A stretch of DNA of 64,000 nt. It comes from Silene conica. Its lineage: Eukaryota; Streptophyta; Magnoliopsida; Caryophyllales; Caryophyllaceae. Shown here one piece after another: positions 46,780-58,075 of the stretch. The DNA is taken from assembly GCA_029255685.2 (NCBI GenBank), contig CM055311.2, positions 55,573,048-55,637,047 on the forward strand. Reading direction: 5' to 3'. Numbering within the stretch: the stretch's first letter is position 1; each line of letters opens with the position of its first letter. The notes beneath the pieces are model-generated. The model was not told where the DNA came from, did no database searches, and saw only the letters and a list, made by a program, of their open reading frames with translations. Both the position numbers and the translations under genes were made by a program.

Positions 46780-48138
46780 CTACCTTGAAAGTTGCCTTAA
46801 TTGAGTACTTGTTTACAATATACGAATCCTAGTTCTCATGGTTAATAACAAAGACCAAATAGCGGTTTTCAGCCGCATGGATACAACCAAATGCAGATGA
46901 AAGATTGGGATGAATTCAAGGACTTTGCCCTTTTTAAAGGATTCTGATGTTGTTAATTAAAATGAGTTGATGAACAATGCTTAAGAGATGTGCAGCATCT
47001 TACAATTTCAAGTTGTATTAACCCCAGCAATTGGTGTTTGATAATAGAAAGACCGGTTTGGCTCAGGATTACACTTGATATATTCATATATAGCAGTTAG
47101 CAACTGGAAGTCCTGAAATATGTTAAACATGAGTTACTAGTTGGGGATAAGGATAAGAACATCTAGGATGTCATCCTGTATTGTTTTCGTAAATCTTTTT
47201 CATCTTTTTTGTGTATTGGAGAATATGTTCCGTTTTGTACATTGAAAAAGTCATACAATGTACTAAATGTTCTGTTCTCAGCATTTTGCCAAGAATGGAG
47301 GACCATAAGCTGATATCACACACCAACTCTATGGAATCCAAAACTTTGTAACTTTCTTTTGGCTCTTCGACTTCATTTGAGTTATCGCGTGATGGCATGC
47401 CCACCTCTGAGTCGAAACATACATATCATCATCTCCATAAAAGCAAGAGCTCGACTGTAAGAGAAAGTCAAATAAAAGGGTGATTCTGTTATGGACTTGG
47501 GCGGCTATGTATTATTCTCTTCACTCTTCAACAACCCTAACCATTTCACACCCATAACTAAAGGCGGCTGCCTACAGTAAGCAAGGCGGGTTGTCAAATG
47601 TACAAACTCTACCGTTTTGTTTGTACCACATGAATCAGAGGGTCTTCTATGATAACCCATAATGAAAATTGTGTCGAAAATTGCATTGATTGCCTACTAC
47701 TTCAAAACAGCAGAAGCATCACTATCTCTTTGGTGTCCACCATTTGTTAGATTCTGGATTCAAGCCGAGTAGCACCAAGTAAACCTTTGGTTATATCGAT
47801 CAGCCCTTACCTGCGACTCTTAGAAACGCAACTAGTTTAGTGAGCCATTTGACATTGTTCCATTATATAAGAAAGGCCGAAAGCCAACAAAAAGTTAAAC
47901 CTTTCCCTCTTGACAAATAATTCCATGTCCAAGAAAAAGTTATTATTCTTTATAGTTAGATTCATAACTCCATAAGATAGATATACTTGTTTCCTTACAA
48001 CATATGAAGAAAAAAGATGATGTCTTAGGTCGTTTTCATGGACATGTGATAGTTGTAGAAGAAACACGTTTCCGATTTATACCTTTCCAAACTTATCCTC
48101 TACCCATTTAAGCCACGGAAGTTGGGTTTGATGAAGCC
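46780..48138. other. no gene supported; upstream region of the glutaredoxin
   Basis: Frames at 47171-47404 and 47837-48067 (minus) have no known motif and no start or splice context. No transposon ends were recognised. Confidence 0.5.
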
Positions 48139-48147
48139 TATAAATAG
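48139..48147 (+). promoter_or_regulatory. TATA box of the glutaredoxin gene
   Basis: TATAAATAG, 102 bases upstream of the ATG; transcription would start near 48170-48180, giving a 5' leader of about 70-80 bases. Confidence 0.7.
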
Positions 48148-48248
48148 ACATAACTTGTAGGTTGATCCTCAGTGCAAATCTCAACTCTTCATTCAACACA
48201 AATATTCCAAATTAAGCCCATTTTAGAAACCAAGAAGCTAAGATATTA

Positions 48249-48572
48249 ATGGATTCAGTGAAGCGTCTAGTTCACGAAAGACCTGTAGTGATATTCAGCA
48301 AAACGGGGTGTCCAGTGAGCCACTCAATGAGGCAACTGATAAGCGGGTTTGGAGCAAATCCTACGGTTTACGAACTTGATCAAATGGGAAATGGACGTGA
48401 CATTGAACAAACACTTGAGATGTTGGGTCGTAGACCTAGTAGTGTACCATCTATTTTCATAGGAGGTAACTTTGTTGGGGGCCCAAATGATTTGATCACT
48501 CTTCAGGTGCAAGGTAGACTTGTACAGATGCTGATGGATGCTGGAGCCATTTGGGTCTGGAATCGGAACTAG
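48249..48572 (+). CDS. glutaredoxin, CC-type (ROXY)-like, with CPVS active site
   Basis: Intronless frame of 107 residues from the first ATG after the TATA box, the usual size for plant CC-type glutaredoxins. It spans the whole glutaredoxin fold: strand VVIFSKTGC, active site C-P-V-S followed by HSMRQLI, TVYELDQMGNGRDIEQTL, SVPSIFIGG (cis-Pro loop), FVGGPNDLI (glycine pair) and the C-terminal AGAIWV. Family members use glutathione for thiol reduction or, in the ROXY group, bind TGA transcription factors through the C-terminus (ALWL-like). The active site is odd: ROXY proteins usually have CC-M/L-C/S/G, and here the second Cys is Pro, leaving one Cys. The C-terminal ALWL is AIWV plus WNRN. ATAAG-type polyadenylation signals (48608, 48862) follow. 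Confidence 0.88.
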   Translation: MDSVKRLVHERPVVIFSKTGCPVSHSMRQLISGFGANPTVYELDQMGNGRDIEQTLEMLGRRPSSVPSIFIGGNFVGGPNDLITLQVQGRLVQMLMDAGAIWVWNRN

Positions 48573-49387
48573 CAATACCTTTTCCAGTTTCAGATGATTC
48601 AACTACAAATAAGAAAAAATTTTTAGTTTTATGTGGAGGCATTTAGTTTATAGATATAGTTTCAAGTAGTTGTTGAAATCTTGAGAAAACTAAAAGCAGT
48701 GTCTAAAAATGATAACATTTATCTGATTTTGGAAGCTAAATTAGGTGCTCTTACAGTCTGAAACAGTATAGCATTTGGAGTTTGGAGTGAAATGCAGGAG
48801 AAAGCTATAACTCCTTTTACGTTCTAGTTTTTCTGAAGTAATATGTATGTTCGATTAAAGAATAAGAAACGATAATTTTATTTAGAACCCCTTCTACAAC
48901 TTTACTCCCTATGAAAATTATGAGTAACACACTGCAATGCAAAACGCAAATTATGTCAATTTGGATTTGTTTACTTGCAACATTGACAACAATGGAAGTT
49001 AAGGCTGCTTTAGACTATACAACTTACATAATGAAATATTGAACTGTCATATTTTCCTGCTGATTTGACAATAATTTGTGGGATATCATCAACTTAAGCA
49101 ACCAAAAAAGTTGTGCGGGGGATGTCATTCTGGATATAACAGCTAGTCCTATAGAGTTGCTGTTGGATAGGATTTACTAGTGTTATTGTATCAAAACTAC
49201 TACTGAATTCTACAGTGTACGCTTCAAAGTAAGTGAATGCAGTTTCCCGACTTGTTTGTCAAATCTTTCATTTCTCAGAGATTCAGTTAATTAGTGAGCT
49301 AATGTTATAAAAGAACGGAAAATCCTTACCAAGTCAAAGTTCAAATGAATTCATGGACCGCAACTAAAGTCAACACATTGAGCTTAA
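48573..49387. other. 3' flank of glutaredoxin; no gene seen
   Basis: AT-rich, no frame of note. It ends at the poly-T that marks the LINE tail. Confidence 0.5.
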
Positions 49388-49427
49388 TTTTTTTCTTTTT
49401 TTTTTTTTTTTCAATGGGTAAAAAAGA

Positions 49428-50372
49428 TCACAACATGGCCTCTTGGGCCAGATTATGTCCTACTACATTAAGAGATCTAGGGATAGAAGAAAGATTAAGA
49501 CAGTGAAAAGAAGAAAACAGGTCTTTGCAGTCTTCAACAATTCCGCGGATGTGTCGATTGGTCTTGGTCAGGCCTGCAAAAGATAAGATAAGAACTAGAC
49601 AATCCGACGAAATCCTAAGATGGAGAATCCTGTTGTCGCTTGCCCATAGAAGGACCTCCCTAATTCCAAGAGCTTCCGCTTGTAACGCGGATTCGGCTTT
49701 ACATCTCCTTCGAAGCTTCAGTCTGCTATTTCCTCCTGGGTCGTAAATGACACAGCCAATTGCCGCATCCAGATTAGGCCTACAAGCTGCATCCACCTTC
49801 GCATGATGTCCCACACATGTAGCCTCCGGATTGATAATATGGAGCTGAAAATCATCACGTAACTTCAGGGACTCGTCTCTATCAGAATCCCAATTCTCGA
49901 GAAACAAATTATCCACACTAACACTTTTGATATTTTTCTTCCAATTAGCAGAATTAAGATAAGCCACGTCCTTTCTGACAAGTTTAAAGAACATTTCAGT
50001 CGGAATGTCACCCTTGTTAAAGATACGTGAAATTCTAGCTTTCCAGAGATGCCATAGGATCACAACAAATAATCTAGTACCGTCCTCATCCTTCAAAACC
50101 TTCATGAAATAATCAATCCATCCCATGATCCAATCTGCACCATTTATGTGAGAGTTCCCACCAATCCGAATTCCCAAGGGCGACCCAGCCCATATTCGAG
50201 CAGCAAAATCACAATCACGGAAAAGGTGGGTCAGGGATTCCTCTTGATTTTGATGATCCTCGCAGAAGGAACAATTATTGTGTCCTCCCAGTCCCCGCCT
50301 AGCAAATTCTTCCCCCACCGGGAGAGTGCTAGAAATGATCTTCCAGACAAAATTTTTTAATTGGTTAGACAC
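49428..50372 (-). pseudogene. LINE ORF2 C-terminal part: zinc-binding RT region and RNase H
   Basis: About 314 codons open. The N-terminal part is the reverse-transcriptase zinc-binding domain (FVWKIISSTLPVGEEFARR, CSFCEDHQNQEESLTHLFRDCDFAARIW). The C-terminal part is the plant RNase H-like domain (KVDAACRPNLDAAIGCVIYD, AESALQAEALGIREVLLWA, SSDCLVLI, SIPRSLNVVGHNLAQEAM). The frame stays open upstream of the first ATG until the TRIM. It lacks RT and endonuclease and is a fossil. Confidence 0.82.
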
Positions 50373-50566
50373 GGGTAAAGACCAAAGTATTAGGCCCTAA
50401 GATGCTAAGGCCCATTAGGGTTAGATTTAATAGTGAGCTATTATAAATACCCACCACATATGATGTAAACCAATTATCAATAATATAATATTCTCTCCTT
50501 CTATAATTCTATCATGGTTTCAGAGCCTCTTTCTTGAGGTCTCTAAAAATCGCTTCCGCATCCTCA

Positions 50567-50605
50567 CCGGTGGGTGACCGGAAATTTACACCCACCGGTG
50601 GGAGT
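50567..50605. repeat. CACCGGTG inverted repeat in the TRIM interior
   Basis: CACCGGTGGGTG ... CACCCACCGGTGGG, arms of about 12 bases around an AT-rich loop, just downstream of the primer site. Confidence 0.75.
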
Positions 50606-50859
50606 TCATCCAAAAAAAAAGAAATACCTTTACAAAATTTCCCACAAACTCTTTCATCTTTCTTTACGTTTTACTGTCATTTTGCTTAATATGCAGTATG
50701 TCAATCGTCGATCATTATTGAATGGTTGGTGTTTTTCGCTTCTTTCTGTTTTTTTCTATTTTTTTTCGCACAAATAAGATGTCCTTAAAGTTCTAAAGAC
50801 AAAATTAGTCTATATTTCGAAAAATGAAAACGTTTTCGTTTAATCAAGGTGGCATCTAA

Positions 50860-51022
50860 AATTTACTGGCGAGTTACGCAAGAAAATTGTCTGGCGAGTC
50901 CAATACGCACTGAAAAACTGGCGAGTTACGCACTGAAAATTGTCTGGCGAGTCCAATACGCACGAAAATTGACTGGCGAGTCCAATACGCATGAAATTGT
51001 CTGGCGAGTCCTCTACGCACCC
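50860..51022 (+). repeat. six CTGGCGAGT repeats in the TRIM interior
   Basis: CTGGCGAGT(cca/tac)..ACGCA recurs six times at 24-37 base spacing, linked by gaaaattgt words. Confidence 0.8.
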
Positions 51023-51676
51023 CTTACCACCTTGTGAAGATGAGAAGTTTACAGAAGATCGAGATGAAGACTATTTTTTTTATTGATTATGCTTTCTTGT
51101 AATTCTCCAATCGTAAAGTTCGTAAAACTGCCTTTACGATTGCGGGAGGGTATTAGGCCCTAAGATGCTAAGGCCCATTAGGGTTAGATTTAATAGTGAG
51201 GCATTATAAATACCCACTACATATGATGTAAACCAATTATCAATAATATAATATTCTCTCCTTCTATAATTCTATCAAGAGATCGTCTGCAAAAACGCTT
51301 ACCAAGAAATCCTATCCTTCTTTTGTCTCGATCCGTAAATTTGTTAGCAATCATCTACTTATGGAAGATGCCATATCCACTCTTAACCGTGTACCGGCCA
51401 TGATTGTTGTAAGGCCAGTAAACCGTATCGTGATCCTCGGAAAGACAAATTGGCATGGCCAGAACCCGATGGTTTTGATCATTGATGAGATGTTTGACCT
51501 GATATGAACCACAGTTGGTGAACTCAATCCCAAGCAGAATAGGATTAGGTTACGGGAAGTCTCCATCAATCTATCTATTTGAAAGTTAATGAAGCTGAAT
51601 TAATTAAACAAAATAATCGTGATTTGAAATTAAGTTAAAAAGTATCAATATCAATCAATCAATCAATTAATATCTA

Positions 51677-52364
51677 TCTATATTATTAAAGAAACTTTTT
51701 TACGAGCGATTTCATTAACTGCTTTTTCAGACAATTTCATTGGTCTATCTATATTATTAAAGAAAGCTACAACCTGGACCATATAAAAGTCGGGTTGCTT
51801 TTATATCACTATATGTCACAAGAACATATTCTATCTTGATCTTCCTAGAGATCTTCTCAATAACTTGTTGTCTTGACTTCACATGAACTTCTCTTAGCCG
51901 ATACAAAAGTGATCCCGTAATTTTCCCATTTCTCTATTATATGTGAGTATTATTTTAATGAAATGGGAAGATCAAGGTGTGTGGAGTAAGTAATTACTAA
52001 TCTTGTCATTATTAAAACATTATTATATTTGGATATAATTACCCAACATTGTGTCATTCATAAGATCGATAATTAATTTTGCTCATTTTTACAAATAATT
52101 GTTAGAAACTCTGAAGTCATACTCTTTTAATTTACTCTTACTGCTTTCTATGAATCCAATCTTACAAAGTACGCGGAATTAATTTGTGACACACATATTT
52201 AATATTTGACTTATGTGTGTTGTAGGGCATTCTACATATTTTTAAAATATGACAGAAAAGTTTTAAAGGATATCAAAACCATTGAAATTGAGGGGGGAAC
52301 TTTGTTGTAACAAGTATATTTGTTATTATGCACGGGAAATTTTGTACGTGCTTGCAACACCTAC
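51677..52364 (+). mobile_element. decayed Helitron(s)
   Basis: TCTATATTATTAAAG occurs twice, at 51677 and 51748, each preceded by A: two Helitron 5' ends 71 bases apart. A degenerate 3' end, GCACGGGAAATTTTGTACGTGC (52330-52351) then a CTAC/T at 52361-52365, faces them. No coding frame. Confidence 0.5.
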
Positions 52365-52417
52365 TAAATAATTTAAAATTGTTATATGGAGCAACTTTTT
52401 ATTGTTACTAGTTTTAT

Positions 52418-52438
52418 ACCCGTGCAAATTGCACGGGT
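52418..52438 (-). other. Helitron 3' terminal hairpin
   Basis: ACCCGTGCAATTTGCACGGGT (nine- to ten-base arms), ten bases before the terminal CTAG. In the family it acts as the rolling-circle termination signal. Confidence 0.85.
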
Positions 52439-52684
52439 TTGTTGTTTAATAAGTTATAAACAAATTGCATTAATAGTAGTTGCTCATTAATTGAAGTATC
52501 TATCAAGTATATTTAAGATGTACCAATAATATGAATTTAGTATGCGGAAGTTTCTAAAATATGGCAATAAGTAAAATAGATCAATAACTCCTCGGAAATT
52601 TCAAAGCATAACAAAAGTAGCAAAATGCGTGAGAGAAAAAAAAAACATTATGTTATTACGATGTACAATCAGAAGTATATTGTA

Positions 52685-55600
52685 CTATAACTTCTCGAAA
52701 ACTTCTTTATACACCACATTCTTTGTTCTATTAGACATGCGCTTTTCATTATCACAAATCAGAATTTTCAACCCCTTTTTACTCGTGACTCTTGAAATAG
52801 CCACATAAAGTTGGCCGTGCAAAAACACCGGCCTTGGAAGATAAAGCCCAACATGTGCTAGAGACTGTCCTTGGCTTTTATTTATTGTCATTGCAAAACA
52901 CACCGCCACAGGAAATTGTCTTCTGTCAAATTGTACCGGGAATTTACCAGAGTCAGAAGGAGAAAGTGTAATACGGGCAATATGCACTTTATCGCCCTTA
53001 TGGCTGCCAGATACAACTGTTGCTCGAATTACACGTGATCCCAAGTCGGTCACTATCAGTCGAGTGCCATTGCACAAACCCCGAGATTGGTCGATGTTTC
53101 GAAGAAGCATAACTATAGCACCTACCTTCAGCTTTAATTCGTGATTTGGAAGGCCAGAACACGTAATAGAGTTAAGAAATTCTGTGGAATACAAATCACG
53201 CACCCCAATATTGGTTTCATCTTTACTAATCTCATCTGAGCTAAAGTAGATTTTCTCTGCTCCGTCTATTTGAGATAGTACATAGTCATTAACCAAATTA
53301 ACGATCTCATGTGTAGGTGCAAGGATGGCCCTTTCCTGAAGATACTCAGGATTCGATAGTTGATTCCGAAGGGATGGGTAAATGGCGTCTACAATCGAAG
53401 CGATAAGATCAGTGATGTGGTTAATCAAAATTTCATTCGGCAACTCTATCTCAACTTCCTCATCATTCGGATCTCCCGCTTCCCCATTTCCGACTTTCAA
53501 TATCCATTCTGAAAACTCCTTTATCTCAGCAACATCAGAACATGAATCTCCTCCTTGAAGGCGCATATTTTGTGTCAACGTCAACACATGCATAATTAAA
53601 GAGAAATATAATTTATATGGTCACATAAAAGTAAATTAAAATTATAACCTTTACTTATTATTAAATAAAATAATATTATTAAAGACGTGAATCTTTTCAG
53701 TACCTTGCAAGTAGACCACAAATTCGAAGAACAAAGGGACGCATTGACGATATCTGATCTACTGCCTTTGGGGATAACAGGGAGTATTTGCCGAAAATCA
53801 CCTCCAAATACGACCACTTTACCGCCAAAACATTGATCGACATCTCCATCATTTGAAAAACGCATGACATCTCTTAAACTCTTGTCAACTGCCTCGAAAG
53901 CATACTTGTGCGTCATTGGTGCTTCGTCCCATATAATAAGTTTTGTCCTTATTAAGAGTTCGGCTAAATCACTTCCTGGTTTAATCCTGGGACATGTAGA
54001 GTTTTCAACTATATTGATTGGGATACCAAGTCTCGAATGAGCCGTCATTCCACCAGGAAGTAAGGTAGATGCAATGCCGCTGGATGCTACAGGAAGAACA
54101 ATTTGTCCTTTACTTCTCATTGCCGCACATAAGGTTCTCCAAATGAAAGTTTTACCGGTCCCTCCGTATCCATATACAAAGAAAACACCTCCGCAATTAT
54201 TACGGACTGCACCTATGATCTCATCATATACCGCCTTTTGCTCGTTAGTCATTAAAGATAAAAGATGCGCATGTTCTTCCCGTAATGCGACTCTATCATA
54301 AGACAACTCGTCGGCAACTAACGTGTTCACGGGATGAGGTGTGGATGATTCGGGGAAAGGCATGTCTTCAAACCTACGTAAACTACTGCCGTTGCGTTTA
54401 AGACATGCTTCTATATCTAGTAAAGCATAATTCTTAAGTTCATCCTCTGTTAATCGCAATGCTGTGACATTAATACGGAAAAATCAATTCAAATGTATAT
54501 AATGTCCCTATTGCACAACAATACTTCAATAAAAGGGGATCCTATAATATTATATGTTTAGTGGACATTGTTTATTTTATTTTAAAAAAAATGTACAGTA
54601 ACCAACAAATGCTCTCTTAACAACTAACCTTGATTTCGAAGGACATTACGTTGTCGATATAGGATATCATCTGAAAGATACTTCCAAGTTTCCTCCCACA
54701 CTTTACTTGGCATCGCTATTGTACCAGACAATAATAAAGTGACAAAGAGGTTTCTTAAGTAAGACCCGGAGCCCCAATGACTTGCTTCCTCTATAGCATC
54801 AATGTACTCTCTATCATCTCCAAGCAGCCCAAGCGCATAACATGCACCTCTGAAAGTAGGATGCAAAACTCCGTCAACCCTCCTAATATCTTCATACGAT
54901 TTAGGACCCTTGACGAAGTTTAACAGGGTTCTCATATAATATAGTTCACCACAATTGGGGGAAACGTTATGCATTCTTCCAATAGAAAACCCACTTTTTC
55001 TGGGATGCCAAGCACGTTCTTCTTTTTTCCACACGAATTTCGTTGGGAACTGGCTATATAATAATTCTCGTGCCTCCTCGCTAGTTTTATTACAATCCAT
55101 CCAAGCCAAGAACTTAGTCATTCCAATTGTGGGATTGTCGATAACGGCATCAATAGGATCTTCGTCGTTAAAAATTACGCTTTGCTCATTAGGAAGGTGA
55201 AAGCGCAATCTTTCAACTGGAGGAGTCCTATAATGGATTTCAAACCCGAAAATTCTCCATACCGCTTCGCATGATGACATATAACGAAAATCCTGAAACC
55301 TTTGTATCTCATCTATTTGGTCAGGATTCTGCTCGTTTCTACGCCGGTAGGAAGACTGCATTGTGGCTCGATCAGGGTTATTTATGTACTTGAACAAATA
55401 CTTGATTGATCGAGCTTGATTACACCACTCGACATTTATGTGTGCACGATACTTCAACAATAATTGTGCGTTATAGGGAACTACCCACTCATTGCCAAGT
55501 ATGTGTCCACTCTTTTGCACAGTAAATCCCTTATCCCTCCTCTTATATACAGGATATCCATCTTCGTCGACTGTTGTGCTTTCAATACACCTCTTCGGAA

Positions 55601-58075
55601 AGTTTCTCGAGCACTTAGAATCAACCATACACGGGCAAGTAGGAAAGTCTTTGCCGCATGGCCCATGTATCATATGATCCTTCACAACAGCATATAACAA
55701 TGGGTTTTCATCAGGATTAGGTATCTCAGCACTGATAATTTTGTCTACATTTGCAGCCTCCGGAAATTTGTCATCACGATGAAGAAATATTAGAATATGA
55801 GCATGTGGCAACCCATGTTTTTGAAATTCAATAGTGTAGGTGCCTGAAAGATGAGTTAAAACAATCTTAGATTTTTAGTTTGCACAACATTGTAAAAAAA
55901 ACACAAATGCTTATATATACTCCTATGTATAACCTCACCTCCTATCACACGGCCGAATATTTGACGGTCTTTCAAATCTTTCATTAATTCCGCAAGTTTC
56001 ATCTTGAAAACACGACTAAGAATATCGGGTCGATCCTCTGGCCTCAAACCTCTTTTAGAGACAAATCTCATTATTTCTGGCCACTTGGGATTACATGTAA
56101 ATGTGATGAACAAATCTGGATACCCATACCACTTGCAAATGGTCATGGTATCTTGGAAATTACCTATAGTGTACCCATCTGATTGCAAAACCGATGAAGA
56201 CATGAAAATACGACTCCCGGCAGATGATGGTTCGGTTTCTCCACGGTCGACTGCATTCGCAAGATTTTTATACGTTTCTGCACGTAGCAACGGTTGATTA
56301 TAACGAAGAAATGCCAACCTCTGCGATTCAACCATCATATAAGCATCAACAATAAATTGTTGAAGTAATTTAGCAGCTAACAAAAGAATTGCAGACTGTA
56401 GAAACGCCAATCTGTCTTGAAGATGAAATGCAAGCCACTCTCTCATTGTCACTTGATGACGTGGTTTTTTTCTCTTGCTTCTCGTGAGAGAATCTTCACT
56501 ATGCAGGATGCCCGGTCTCCAACCGTCTTCACCATGAGGAAACAACAAAGGATATTGGAGCGGTAAATATAAAGGGTGTAACTCGGATATACGCTGTAGT
56601 TCACCACTTTCCTTCTCAATAATAATATCCCTCTTTTCCACGGCGCTTCCAATGTCTCCTTCAATAAGAACAGCAATTTCAGAAGCTGTCGGACGGTTAT
56701 AGGTTCTCCCATCAGATTCTCGTCTTGAAATAAGCCTAATAGAGACATCTCTTTCTATATCAGCTGCCAATCTATCTCTCGCCATTCTGAAATTCATAGC
56801 TAATACATTGTCCTCGTCGATCATTCTTTGCAACAAACAAATTAGCTCATCATTAAACCGTTCTGGATTATTTGGGCTGAAAAAAATTAAAAAAAAAAAT
56901 ATTACTATGCATAAAGGTTGTCATGAGTTGCACTTGTATATTGTATTAAATTCGCAATACCGTATGAATTGTAGTTATACCTGTGAGCATTTTTACGGTT
57001 TTTTACTTCTTCTTCCGTATCGTATATGTAAAGTTGGCAAAACTTTGGCGTATTTCGATCTGACGGCAACAAACTCCCGATGCGGTGGATGTTTTGCCCA
57101 CCCATCCTAAAAGTATATGGTCCTCGACCTTGATTGACAGAATTATCGATCTTCCCTCCCAACGACGTGAATGAAAACATCATATTGTAAGCTCGAATAT
57201 TATCAATAAAGTGGTTGCTTAGAGGGTGTCGCCAACTTAAAAGATCCAACAACAATTGAGGTGGTTGTTTAAGGTAAGGAAGTTGAATCTTTCCATCAGA
57301 ACAACACAATGAGAATGTAGGTTGTAATGTATTCCTATCCTTCCGTACTCGTTCTAAGTACCACATCATTGCACCGCATTTGCTACATGAAACATCCGGA
57401 TCTCCAATATCCCAATATCCTTCAAACTCTAACACTAAAAATAAAATAATCAAAAAAATTTTAAAAAAATGGACAATACATGTAATTTATAACAATTAGT
57501 ATAACATAAATAATAAACAATATGATAATTTTTAAAATTAAACCTTCTTCGTTAGCTCTCCTACTTGAAGGATCGTCATATTCTTCGCTTAAATTTCTAA
57601 CCAAATCACTAACCAATCTAGCAACAGGATCGAGATCTTGTTGACGTGAAGAGCTTGGTCGAGTACTGGTACCTAAAATTCAACTTAAAATTTGACACAC
57701 GCTTCCATAATACCACGTATAAATCGAAAAAACATAAATACTATACAAAGTTAAACCTTCTTGAGGATCAACCCAGCTCGAAGAACCACCATTGGTTGGA
57801 CTTAAGTCGCTGATCAACTCATTGACTAATCTTGTTACGGGATCAGAATTTTTTTGATTCAAACAACCTGATCGAAAACTACTGGTACCTAAAAACAACA
57901 ACAACAAATATTACTTTAATATAGACGTACATAATAGCTGAACAACATTCGAAATCGTTTCAAAATAAAATAACTAACCCGGGGTTGTACAACTTGACGG
58001 TGTAATTGGAGTACCAGACGAACCATTCCTAAATCTTTTGTTACCATGTAAATTTCTTCTGTTAACTCTTGCCAT
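52685..58075 (-). CDS. Helitron Rep-helicase (RepHel), eight exons, ~1,541 aa
   Basis: Proposed exons: 58075-57979, 57888-57757, 57672-57544, 57434-56981, 56876-55939, 55843-54629, 54461-53704, 53587-52685. Phases join correctly and seven exons have normal GT/AG borders; the last acceptor reads CAT instead of CAG. Exon 4 has a Cys pair region (CSKCGAMMW, CCSDGK). Exon 5 is the Helitron-like N domain (LYLPLQYPLLFPHGEDGW, ITFTCNPKWPEI). Exon 6 has the Rep nuclease HUH motif GLPHAHILIFL (near 55800) and the two catalytic Tyr in KYLFKYIN (near 55400). Exon 7 is a PIF1-type helicase with Walker A GYGGTGKT, Walker B IIWDEAPM and GGDFRQILPV. Exon 8 holds LTQNMRLQ, FAMTINKSQGQSL and YVAISRV. The enzyme nicks, unwinds and transfers one strand in rolling-circle transposition. 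No stop or frameshift lies in any exon. Confidence 0.85.
57544..57888 (-). repeat. tandemly duplicated exons 2 and 3 of the Helitron gene
   Basis: Exon 2 (57757-57888, 132 bp) and exon 3 (57544-57672, 129 bp) encode related peptides: GTSSFRSG..DPVTRLVNELISDLS and GTSTRPSS..DPVARLVSDLVRNLS. Both start after TAG|GTACCAGTA and end GAAG|GTTTAA. Both are phase 1 to phase 1, so either can be skipped or duplicated without shifting the frame. Confidence 0.75.

Larger units (their letters stand above)
50388..51277 (+). mobile_element. TRIM (miniature LTR retrotransposon), 890 bp
   Basis: Two direct repeats of 127 bp (50388-50514 and 51151-51277), differing at about three positions, start TATTAGGCCC and end TTCTATCA. 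A tRNA-Met-like primer site TGGTTTCAGAGCC follows the first (50515-50527), and a purine tract GCGGGAGGG precedes the second (51142-51150). Each LTR has TATAAATA (50442-50449 in the first). The 636-bp interior codes for nothing. It interrupts the LINE. The TA start instead of TG is unusual, and no clear target duplication is seen. Confidence 0.85.
49388..51565 (-). mobile_element. 5'-truncated LINE (non-LTR retrotransposon)
   Basis: Plus-strand poly-T at 49388-49411 is the poly-A tail of a minus-strand element. Upstream on the minus strand are the zinc-binding RT region and RNase H domain (49428-50372). On the other side of a TRIM insertion comes the segment before them (51350-51560), where a frame reads ...LAMPICLSEDHDTVYW... 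and GRYTVKSGYG, a plant LINE signature between RT and the zinc-binding domain. The RT core is missing, so it is 5' truncated near 51565. Possible degenerate target duplication: gagcttaatt (49379) against aagctgaatt (51590). Confidence 0.8.

Noticed and set aside
47171..47404. Small host gene on the minus strand
   Set aside because: No known domain, no supporting start, splice or polyadenylation context.
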